64,000 nt of DNA. Origin: Hymenobacter cavernae. GTDB lineage: Bacteria > Bacteroidota > Bacteroidia > Cytophagales > Hymenobacteraceae. The notes beneath the pieces are model-generated. The model did not search any database and was not told where the DNA came from. It worked only from the letters and a program-made list of their open reading frames with translations. Position 1 is the stretch's first letter; each line of letters begins with the position of its first letter. The stretch is from contig NZ_BMHT01000005.1 in NCBI RefSeq assembly GCF_014641455.1, forward strand, positions 62,001 to 126,000, in the 5' to 3' direction. The position numbers were made by a program, and so were the translations under genes. This document shows positions 57,924 to 64,000 of this stretch, one piece after another.

Positions 57924-58808
57924 ATGATTCAGAAGCCCATTTGCTTTCTTGCGTTGCTTATTAGCCTCTTATTTTCTGTTCCGCTGCAAGCCCAGCAGCG
58001 TATTCCACTGGAGGTACTGCCCAGTGGACATATCGTTGTAAAGGCAGCTATTAATGGCGTAGAAGGACGGTTTATCTTCGATACCGGTGGCGGAATTAAC
58101 CTACTCACCCAGAAGTTCGCCCAACGCGTGAAGGGGTTACAGAAACAGGATGGGCGTTTGACCGCATTCCGGGCCATTGGCGACCGCTTGGACGTGGAAC
58201 TGTACACGGCCAAGTCTATTACGGTGGGAGCTTTTGTTGCCAACAGCACCACCTTGACCGTTTATGAGGGGGAACTAGGGGGCCTAGATGGCCTACTGGC
58301 GCTAACGGCCTTCCAACGCCAACCCTTTACCCTTGATTTGCACAACAAGCAACTCGTCTTGGAAACGCCAGCCTCCTTGGCCAAGCGCCGCAAGTCAGAC
58401 AATGTAATCCCCTTGCAAGTGGGCAATGCCCACGGCCAAACCCTTGATATATCCGCTTACTTTCGCGTCAATGACAAGCTGACCCTCTTGTTCCCGCTGG
58501 ATACTGGGGCAGGCAAAGGGGTGTACCGCATTAATTCAGCCTTTGCCTCGCAACTCGGGATTGATACCGCCGCCCTGGCCCCTACCAATCGCATCGTACG
58601 AGCCAGCGAGTTCTCCCCCAATAACCGCAATGTCATCTACCGGGCGACCTTAGACAAGCTTACCCCACAAGCCATTCCTAGTCTCCAGCTAACGAAAGCC
58701 CCCGTCCAGTTGGTCAATGGCTTGATTTACGACGGCATCATTCCAATCGACTGGTTAGGCGAACAGCTGACGATTGATATCCCGCATCAGGTACTACTCA
58801 TTAACTAG
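57924..58808 (+). CDS. Exported retropepsin-like aspartic protease with two DTG motifs
   Basis: This 294-residue protein has a signal peptide (about 1-23, ending LQAQ) and two clan AA-type lobes with active-site motifs FDTGGG (DTG at 53-55) and LDTGAG (DTG at 193-195). Two lobes in one chain could form a pepsin-like bilobed site without dimerising. The first DTG lies in HIVVKAAINGVEGRFIFDTGG, the usual setting of the bacterial Asp_protease_2 family. The gene begins 27 bases after the IS3 element, which must have displaced its promoter. Codon use is less GC-rich than the surroundings and it lacks CTAGGT motifs, consistent with acquisition. Confidence 0.82.
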   Translation: MIQKPICFLALLISLLFSVPLQAQQRIPLEVLPSGHIVVKAAINGVEGRFIFDTGGGINLLTQKFAQRVKGLQKQDGRLTAFRAIGDRLDVELYTAKSITVGAFVANSTTLTVYEGELGGLDGLLALTAFQRQPFTLDLHNKQLVLETPASLAKRRKSDNVIPLQVGNAHGQTLDISAYFRVNDKLTLLFPLDTGAGKGVYRINSAFASQLGIDTAALAPTNRIVRASEFSPNNRNVIYRATLDKLTPQAIPSLQLTKAPVQLVNGLIYDGIIPIDWLGEQLTIDIPHQVLLIN

Positions 58809-58954
58809 TCGTAAGCTCACCTTACGGAGTTGATACATACTTTGCTGCCACTTTCGAGTGGTTTAAGCAAGGTACAAACCCTTTTACATGCTGGAAACGG
58901 CCCTCTTTAAATGTTATAAGCGAACCTAGTAATTGGAAAGCATGCCTTAAGCGC

Positions 58955-59064
58955 AGTGCACTTTGTTTTTCAATCTACACTGCGTGAAAGTGCGTTTCCA
59001 GCTTGCTAGGGTATATTGACAGTGCAGACAGTGCACTTAGTGTACCGCTAAAAACAAGATATTT
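58955..59064. repeat. Structured intergenic repeat, copy 1
   Basis: The copy begins AGTGCACTTTG, carries TTTTTCAATCTACACTG, a hairpin GAAAGTGCGTTTC, CAGTGCAG and a second AGTGCACTTAGTGTA, and ends GCTAAAAACAAGAT. It is aligned over its whole length with copies at 59879 and 60416. It lies after the aspartic protease and before the LEA-like gene. Confidence 0.9.
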
Positions 59065-59184
59065 TAATCTGGCCACTGACACCTAGGCCAAAGCTTAGCT
59101 GTTCATTCGTCCCACAGCTACAACTATTCCAGCTGCGTAAGAGTAAGACCCTTATCTTTTTCTTGCTTCCTCTGCTGCTTGGCT

Positions 59185-59859
59185 ATGCCTGTCTCCTCTC
59201 TCCCCGGTCAGTATCACGTACGCTCCTTAGTCACGGCTAGCGTGCTGGTGCTCGGCCTGCTGCTCAGCAGCTGCGGCATCGGGGAGCAGGTGCAGCAAGC
59301 CAAGGCGTTCAAAGGCGCTGAATTTCGGCTGGCTTCCGTCGAGCAGGCCACGCTGGCGGGCATTGATGTTACCCATCTACGCAAGCCGACAGACCTTAAC
59401 CTGCTGGATCAGGCTCGCATTGCCACTGCCTACGCTAGTGGGAACCTACCACTGCGCCTACGGGTGAACTTGGAGGTACGGAACCCCAACGCCGAAACGG
59501 CGGCCGTCAATGCCTTTGACTACATTGCCCTGCTCGATGGCAAGCAGCTCGCCACCGGCCGCACCACCGAGCGTATTGAGGTGGCACCTCATAGCGTTAC
59601 TGTGGCACCTATTGCCCTGGAAAGTAACCTGCGCGATGCCTTAGGCGAGCAATCCGGCGAAGCGCTGGCCAACCTGGCCCTCGGTCTGGGGGACCAAGAC
59701 CGGAAGCCCCTACGCCTGACCCTGCGGCTCAAGCCGACCTTCGTTACCAGCGGTGGGCGCACCATCTCGCCTCCGGGCTACGTCAACGTAGAAAAGGAAT
59801 TTACGACCAGCGATGTACTGGATGTGATCGGACGCGACTCCTCCAAGCGTCGTCCCTAA
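59185..59859 (+). CDS. LEA type 2-like lipoprotein
   Basis: This 224-residue protein has a lipoprotein signal (LGLLLSSC, Cys about 31) and a beta-rich domain with LRLRVNLEVRNPNAETAAVNAFDYIALLDGK, which resembles the LEA14/WHy domain where a beta-sandwich binds hydrophobic surfaces. Members are linked to stress or desiccation, but the role in bacteria is not settled. ATG 59185 is preferred to TTG 59179. It lies between two copies of the structured repeat, with one 20 bases after its stop. Confidence 0.65.
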   Translation: MPVSSLPGQYHVRSLVTASVLVLGLLLSSCGIGEQVQQAKAFKGAEFRLASVEQATLAGIDVTHLRKPTDLNLLDQARIATAYASGNLPLRLRVNLEVRNPNAETAAVNAFDYIALLDGKQLATGRTTERIEVAPHSVTVAPIALESNLRDALGEQSGEALANLALGLGDQDRKPLRLTLRLKPTFVTSGGRTISPPGYVNVEKEFTTSDVLDVIGRDSSKRRP

Positions 59860-59878
59860 TAGGCATACCGCCTATTCT

Positions 59879-59985
59879 AGTGCACTTTGCTTTTCAATCT
59901 ACACTGCCTGAAACTGCGTTTCCAGCATGCTAGAGCAGATTGGTAGTGCAGCGTGCACGTCTAAAAACAAGATAATTTTTATTGC
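59879..59985. repeat. Structured intergenic repeat, copy 2
   Basis: The copy has AGTGCACTTTGC, TTTTCAATCTACACTGCC, the hairpin GAAACTGCGTTTC, CAGATTGGTAGTGCAG, GCGTGCACG and CTAAAAACAAGATAATTTT. The right outer palindrome is altered to CGTGCACG, but stays a palindrome. It starts 20 bases after the LEA-like gene stop. Confidence 0.9.
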
Positions 59986-60106
59986 AATGCTTATTGCAAA
60001 GCCTCAGCACCTGCTGGGGCTTTCTTTTTTCCTGCTTGCAACTTTCTGCCCATGTACCTGCATCCTGTTTGTAGACTCGATCTTATCACCCTTTACTACT
60101 TTCCCT

Positions 60107-60406
60107 ATGCGCACGCTACTTCTACCTAGCCTATTGCTGCTAGGACTGCTGTCCTGCAAGGAGCAGGAGCAAATGGAACCTCTATGTATCACCCCCGCTA
60201 CGGTCAAGGACCTAACAGGACTTGATGGATGCGGCTATGTGCTGGTGCTCAGCAGTGGCCAGCGCCTTGAACCGCGGGGAAGCGTCTGGCAAGACTTCCC
60301 GAAAAAGGATGGCCAATCGGTCCAAGTAGCTTACCACAGCGTCAGCGGCGCTAGCATTTGTATGGTAGGTGACCTAGTCGAACTGGAGTGTATCACACCA
60401 AAATAA
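60107..60406 (+). CDS. Small lipoprotein of unknown function
   Basis: I do not recognise this 99-residue protein. The lipobox LLGLLSC (Cys16) gives a mature protein of about 84 residues with four cysteines beyond the lipid one (near CITPA, GCGYV, SICMV and LECITPK), suggesting disulfides, and beta strands such as YVLVLSSGQRLEPRG. The frame opens much earlier, at 59927, but the added part overlaps repeat copy 2. The gene is followed ten bases later by repeat copy 3. Confidence 0.6.
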   Translation: MRTLLLPSLLLLGLLSCKEQEQMEPLCITPATVKDLTGLDGCGYVLVLSSGQRLEPRGSVWQDFPKKDGQSVQVAYHSVSGASICMVGDLVELECITPK

Positions 60407-60415
60407 GGATTGCTC

Positions 60416-60530
60416 AGTGCACTTTGCTTTTCAATCTACACTGACCGAAACTGTGTTTCCAGCACGCTAGCGCAGATTGATAGTGCAGCTAGTGCACTTA
60501 GTGTAGGGCTAAAAACAATTTAATTTTTTC
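60416..60530. repeat. Structured intergenic repeat, copy 3
   Basis: The copy has AGTGCACTTTGC, TTTTCAATCTACACTGACC, the hairpin GAAACTGTGTTTC, CAGATTGATAGTGCAGC, AGTGCACTTAGTGTA and GCTAAAAACAATTTAA. CAATCT pairs with AGATTG in the fold, and the two AGTGCACT palindromes can pair as an outer stem. It lies between the small lipoprotein and a terminator. Confidence 0.9.
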
Positions 60531-60562
60531 TCTTTTGCCTAAGTAGGCACGGATACCAATAA

Positions 60563-60600
60563 GAAAGGCCCGCCCTGTCAATCGACAGAGCGGGCCTTTT
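60563..60600. terminator. Hairpin terminator at right end of accessory array
   Basis: The stem aaaggcccgccctgtc / gacagagcgggcctttt surrounds a short loop and ends in a T run. It closes the plus-strand array before the ssrA terminator that faces it. Confidence 0.8.
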
Positions 60601-60718
60601 ACCTTCCTGAAGCAAGCTGGCAACTATTTCCGGTTGGCTACTTCAAAGAAAGCAGACAACCTATACGGTGCACAAGTAATAAATCAGCTAGGTTTGTACC
60701 CCTACTTGTACCCCAGAA

Positions 60719-60757
60719 AGAAAAAAAGCCCGTTTCTACATCAGAAACGGGCTTTTC
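60719..60757 (-). terminator. Terminator of ssrA
   Basis: On the minus strand AAGCCCGTTTCTG / AGAAACGGGCTT is followed by a run of seven T. It begins at the tmRNA 3' end. Confidence 0.85.
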
Positions 60758-61128
60758 GGTGGAGCTGCAGGGATTCGAACCCTGGTCCAGACAAGGAAGC
60801 CGTCGAGCTTTCTACGTGTGTATCTATGCTTGAATTTTCGTGGCAACCCGGGCGCACATCAGGCCTATAGGTTACCCTTATCTGCTTGAGTTTCGCCTTA
60901 GTGTCGCAGTGCCACCAAGACTATCCCCTTACTTACGACGCCCCGTACTCACCCGTGAAAGGGAAGACGGATGCGGGACGATGGCATTACTTAGTACCTA
61001 GACTAAGCAGCCATGGCGTAGCTATACTCGCCATTTATTGTTTGGGCGATTTGTTCACAGGAGAGCTTCGTCCAACTCCTGACACGCTTACTCGCGACCT
61101 GCACAAGCTGTCAATTCCGGTCAGCCCC
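60758..61128 (-). ncRNA. ssrA: Transfer-messenger RNA
   Basis: This RNA of about 371 bases rescues stalled ribosomes. Read on the minus strand, the 5' end GGGGCUGA and the 3' end CAGCUCCACC pair as the acceptor stem, and the 3' part holds the T-arm GGTTCGAATCCC. The tag frame reads GEYSYAMAA followed by UAG, close to tags of Bacteroidota. The coordinates come from the acceptor-stem pairing, and the last A of CCA is not encoded. Open frames on the plus strand across this interval are accidental. Its 3' end faces the accessory array, and tmRNA genes are common integration sites. Confidence 0.95.
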
Positions 61129-61167
61129 AGATTAGAAAGAACGGTTCCCGCCACAAGTAGCGGGGTG

Positions 61168-61175
61168 CAAATGTA
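61168..61175 (-). promoter_or_regulatory. Probable promoter box of ssrA
   Basis: On the minus strand TACATTTG exactly fits the TAnnTTTG minus-7 box of Bacteroidota, about 40 bases before the mature 5' end of tmRNA, which would leave a short leader to be processed. Confidence 0.55.
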
Positions 61176-61364
61176 CGCAACTGTCTGAGAAACGTTGCGC
61201 ATGAGGCTGGAGTTCCCTGCAAAACTGCGCTAAGGCCGCCAATAACTTCCGCCAATTTGGTTCGCCATTCTAGCGCGAAGCCCTACCGCGGCAGTCACTT
61301 ATCCAGCGTTATCGAGTTATTCTGTTATGTTTATGAATCCGAAAACGGCTTCATATTCAGGAAC

Positions 61365-62918
61365 ATGACTAAATTAACGATTGGTATCATCGATTTGGTC
61401 TGCAAGGGGCCGACCACCACGTTATGGGCTCGTGCCATGCACGCGAACCTAGCTAGCATTATGCCCCAAGTGGTGGCCACCTGGTGCGAGCAGGAAGGAC
61501 ATGATGTGAAGCTGGTGTGCTACACCGGCTTGGAAGATTTGCGCAAGGAGCTACCCAAAGGCGTAGACTTGGTGTTCATCAGCGCGTTCACGGAGTCGGC
61601 CTTGCTAGCCTACGCACTCAGCAATTACTTCCGCAGCCAGGGTGCCGTGACGGTGCTCGGCGGTCCGCACGCCCGCTGCTACCCCGATGATGCCGTCCGT
61701 TATTTCGACTTCGTGCTGGGCTTTACCAACCTAGGTACCATTCAGGAAGTGCTGCATAACTGCCAGCCGCAGCGGCCCGAGGGCAAGCACCTATCGGCGG
61801 GCAAACAGCCCAGCCACCTGCCCGGCGTGCGCGAGCGGTGGAAGTTCATCGAGCCCACACTGAAGAAAGCGCCCGTGCTGAAGATGGTGCCCATGATCGG
61901 CAGCGTGGGTTGCCCTTACACCTGCGCCTTCTGCATTGATGCCACGGTGGATTACCAGCCCATGAGTGTGGATATTATCAAAGAAGATTTGCGCTTCCTG
62001 CTCACCAAGTTCGACAAGCCCGTGGTAGGCTGGCACGACCCGAATTTTGGGGTGCGCTTCAACGAAACAATGGACGCCATTGAGGCGGCCGCCCCGCTGA
62101 AAAGCTTCCGCTTCATGGCCGAAAGCAGCCTGTCCATCCTCACCGAAGACCACTTGCAGGTGCTTAATAATCATGGTTTTGAGGCTCTGCTGCCGGGCGT
62201 GGAATCGTGGTACGAGCTCGGTAATAAGTCGCGCACCTCGCGCTTAGCCGGCGAGGAAAAAGTGCAGCGCGTGGCCGAGCACGTGAACCTGATGTTCAAG
62301 TACGTGCCCTACGTGCAAACCAACTTTGTACTGGGCCTCGACAGCGACATGGGCTCGGAGCCTTTCGAGCTGACCAAGCGCTTCGTGGATCTGTCGCCGG
62401 CCGCCTTTCCGGGTTACTCGCTGCTGAGTGCTTTCGGCGAAGCGGCGCCGCTGAACCTAGACTACCAGCGCAACCACCGGGTGCTGCCCTTTCCGTTCCA
62501 CTTTCTCAATAACCACCTAGCGATGAACGTGAAGCCCCTGAACTACGAGTGGGTGGACTTCTACGATAAGGTGATTGACCTGACGGCCTACACCTTCTCC
62601 AACAAGGCTATTTACCGGCGCTACATGGCTTCCCCAAGCCGGGCATCTAAATGGATGAACACGATGCGGGCGGTGTCGTCGGAGGGCTTCGGACGCCTGC
62701 GCTTCTTCAAGAAAGTGCGTGAGAAACTGGTGCACGACCGACCTTTCCGGCAGTATTTCGAGGGCGAATCCCAGGAGCTGCCGTCCTTCTATAAGGAGAT
62801 TATTCAGCGGGACCTAGGGGTGTGGTGGAACTGGCTGCCTAAAGGTGCCATGGAACATAACCAGAACGCTTACTTGCTTAAAAAGTCACCGCCAGTACTG
62901 ACGAATACAACGCTGTGA
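61365..62918 (+). CDS. Cobalamin-binding-type radical SAM protein
   Basis: This 517-residue protein has an N-terminal B12-binding-like Rossmann domain (about 5-135, with VDLVFISAFTESAL and VTVLGGPHA) and a radical SAM domain with the cluster motif CPYTCAFC (Cys183, Cys187, Cys190). A C-terminal region follows (about 390-517) with many aromatic residues. The B12 His-loop (DxHxxG) is not clear, so true cobalamin binding is uncertain. Such enzymes methylate or rearrange unreactive carbons; the substrate is unknown. I start at 61365 (MTKLTIGIID). It has no biosynthetic neighbours. Confidence 0.82.
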   Translation: MTKLTIGIIDLVCKGPTTTLWARAMHANLASIMPQVVATWCEQEGHDVKLVCYTGLEDLRKELPKGVDLVFISAFTESALLAYALSNYFRSQGAVTVLGGPHARCYPDDAVRYFDFVLGFTNLGTIQEVLHNCQPQRPEGKHLSAGKQPSHLPGVRERWKFIEPTLKKAPVLKMVPMIGSVGCPYTCAFCIDATVDYQPMSVDIIKEDLRFLLTKFDKPVVGWHDPNFGVRFNETMDAIEAAAPLKSFRFMAESSLSILTEDHLQVLNNHGFEALLPGVESWYELGNKSRTSRLAGEEKVQRVAEHVNLMFKYVPYVQTNFVLGLDSDMGSEPFELTKRFVDLSPAAFPGYSLLSAFGEAAPLNLDYQRNHRVLPFPFHFLNNHLAMNVKPLNYEWVDFYDKVIDLTAYTFSNKAIYRRYMASPSRASKWMNTMRAVSSEGFGRLRFFKKVREKLVHDRPFRQYFEGESQELPSFYKEIIQRDLGVWWNWLPKGAMEHNQNAYLLKKSPPVLTNTTL

Positions 62919-63102
62919 TTTATCAGACATGATATTGACTTGCAATATCTTACAATCCAACAATAGCCTAGCTTCTTAGCTGACCGACTCGCGCATCTTC
63001 CTGCATTTTTCATGACTATAGGCTAGCTCTTGCTGGCATTATGGGCGTGTCATTCTTGCCCTTTGGCCATTGATTTGGCTTCCAAAGACCGCCTTTTTGG
63101 GG

Positions 63103-63110
63103 TATCTTTG
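63103..63110 (+). promoter_or_regulatory. Promoter box of dnaX
   Basis: TATCTTTG fits the TAnnTTTG minus-7 box exactly and lies 11 bases before the dnaX ATG, so the transcript would have a very short leader. Confidence 0.55.
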
Positions 63111-63121
63111 TAGGAAGAACT

Positions 63122-64000
63122 ATGGAGAATTTCGTTGTTTCCGCCCGTAAGTATCGTCCCGCCACCTTTCGCAGCGTAGTGGGGCAGCAGCACGTAACAA
63201 CTACGCTGCAAAATGCTATTGTCAGTCATCACCTAGCTCAGGCTTTCCTCTTTTGTGGTCCGCGCGGCGTGGGCAAAACCACCTGCGCGCGCATTCTGGC
63301 CAAAACCATCAACTGCACCAACCTCACGCCGGAAGCCGAGGCGTGCAACGAGTGCGAGTCGTGCCGGGCGTTCAACCAGAACGCCTCGTTCAACGTGCAC
63401 GAGCTGGACGCGGCTTCCAACAACTCAGTCGAAGATATCCGCTCGCTGGTGGAGCAGGTGCGCTACGCGCCGCAGGCGGGTCGCTACAAGATCTACATCA
63501 TCGACGAGGTGCACATGCTCTCTAACGCGGCCTTCAACGCCTTTCTGAAGACCCTGGAAGAGCCGCCGAGCTACGCCATTTTCATCCTGGCCACCACCGA
63601 GCGCCACAAGATCATCCCCACGATTCTGTCGCGCTGCCAGATCTTCGATTTCAACCGCATCCGCGTCGAGGATATTCGCAAGCACTTGCGCTATGTGGCT
63701 ACGCAAGAGCAGATTGCCGCCGAAGACGATGCGCTGCACCTGCTCGCCCAGAAAGCCGACGGCGGTCTGCGCGACGCCCTGTCCATGTTCGACCAGATGG
63801 TGACTTTCTCGGGTCATAATCTGACCTACAAGGACGTGGTGCAGAACCTGCACGTCCTTGATTACGAGTACTACTTCCGCCTGGTGGATGCGCTGCTCAC
63901 CGAGAACCTTTCGGCGGCGCTGCTGCTCTTGGATGAGGTAATGCAGAACGGCTTCGACCTGCACAATTTCGTGGTGGGAGCCGCCGAGCACCTGCGCGGC
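63122..64000 (+). CDS. dnaX: DNA polymerase III subunit gamma/tau (3' truncated by window edge)
   Basis: The frame is open to the last base, giving the first 293 residues. MENFVVSARKYRPATF is the standard N-terminus. Walker A GPRGVGKT is at 46-53, the zinc-module cysteines are C65, C75, C78 and C81, and Walker B is IIDEVHML (Asp128, Glu129). SRC in ILSRCQIFDF is the sensor segment. This is the AAA+ clamp-loader motor that places the sliding clamp on DNA during replication. Because it has no stop in the window it can be missed by simple frame searches. The rest of the protein lies beyond the window. Confidence 0.96.
   Translation, partial: MENFVVSARKYRPATFRSVVGQQHVTTTLQNAIVSHHLAQAFLFCGPRGVGKTTCARILAKTINCTNLTPEAEACNECESCRAFNQNASFNVHELDAASNNSVEDIRSLVEQVRYAPQAGRYKIYIIDEVHMLSNAAFNAFLKTLEEPPSYAIFILATTERHKIIPTILSRCQIFDFNRIRVEDIRKHLRYVATQEQIAAEDDALHLLAQKADGGLRDALSMFDQMVTFSGHNLTYKDVVQNLHVLDYEYYFRLVDALLTENLSAALLLLDEVMQNGFDLHNFVVGAAEHLRG

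Noticed and set aside
58955..60530. Canonical integron attC sites
   Set aside because: The repeats have attC-like size and placement, but the R'' and R' core sequences (RYYYAAC and GTTRRRY) are not at their ends and no integrase gene is present. Only an analogy is claimed.
60634..61188. Two plus-strand open frames
   Set aside because: They lie over the tmRNA gene and its terminator, whose acceptor stem, T-arm and tag frame are clear on the other strand.
56400..61700. Absence of ACCTAGGT as proof that the accessory segment is foreign
   Set aside because: The gap is about 5 kb, but a similar gap occurs at 46.4-51.1 kb in ordinary genes, so the absence alone is not significant.
1..64000. tRNA or rRNA genes
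   Set aside because: Scanning the intergenic gaps for T-loop and acceptor-stem patterns showed only the tmRNA. No rRNA sequence was recognised.

Overview
The window (about 64 kb, high GC) looks like the chromosome of an aerobic environmental Bacteroidota, most likely Hymenobacter or a close relative in the Cytophagales. The evidence is a SusC/SusD pair, a type IX secretion C-terminal sorting domain, Bacteroidota-type promoter boxes (TAnnTTTG), little sign of Shine-Dalgarno sites, a tmRNA tag of the form GEYSYAMAA, and many lipoproteins with the lipobox placed as in this phylum.

Layout. 1-7.7 kb: housekeeping and unknown secreted proteins (metallophosphoesterase, UV damage endonuclease UvsE, a type I sulfatase). 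7.7-28.8 kb: a large minus-strand pectin utilisation region. It holds a formylglycine-generating enzyme, two pectin methylesterases, two rhamnogalacturonan acetylesterases, a five-gene non-phosphorylating 6-deoxy-sugar pathway (L-fucose or L-rhamnose type), a methylesterase-pectate lyase fusion, a GH28 polygalacturonase, SusD, SusC and a GH43 enzyme. The outer-membrane SusC/D complex would import oligosaccharides. The secreted esterases remove methyl and acetyl groups, GH28 and PL10 cut the galacturonan, and the cytoplasmic dehydrogenase-lactonase-dehydrogenase-hydrolase set would oxidise the released deoxy sugar to pyruvate plus lactate. The dehydratase step is not in the window. 29-37 kb: a secreted nuclease, a beta-helix protein, an FG-GAP/T9SS protein and a HAD phosphatase.

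37.4-46.2 kb is the most striking block. A response regulator, a PAS histidine kinase, two KaiB proteins and KaiC lie next to a divergent BLUF photoreceptor, a small unknown protein, a third KaiB, a second PAS histidine kinase and a second BLUF protein. Both BLUF proteins keep the flavin-site Tyr, Asn, Gln, Trp and Met at exactly the spacing of AppA. I read this as a candidate blue-light-coupled Kai signalling cluster. No KaiA is seen.

46.5-56.2 kb: a DoxX-like protein, three exported peptidases or amidohydrolases (M28, penicillin-acylase type, M1), a YitT-family protein and a PL8 lyase. 56.6-60.6 kb: an accessory segment. It has a complete IS3-family element with a 3-bp target duplication, then three exported-protein genes each followed by a copy of a structured repeat of about 110 bp. 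The segment lies just downstream of the 3' end of ssrA (tmRNA), a classic integration site. 61.3-64 kb: a cobalamin-binding-type radical SAM protein and the 5' part of dnaX, which runs off the window.

Two window-wide patterns stand out. The palindrome ACCTAGGT and its relative ACCTAGCT/AGCTAGGT occur far more often than composition predicts, inside and between genes. Long, nearly perfect inverted repeats of several sequence families occupy many intergenic gaps, including gaps inside apparent operons. All assignments rest on reading the sequence; no database search was run.
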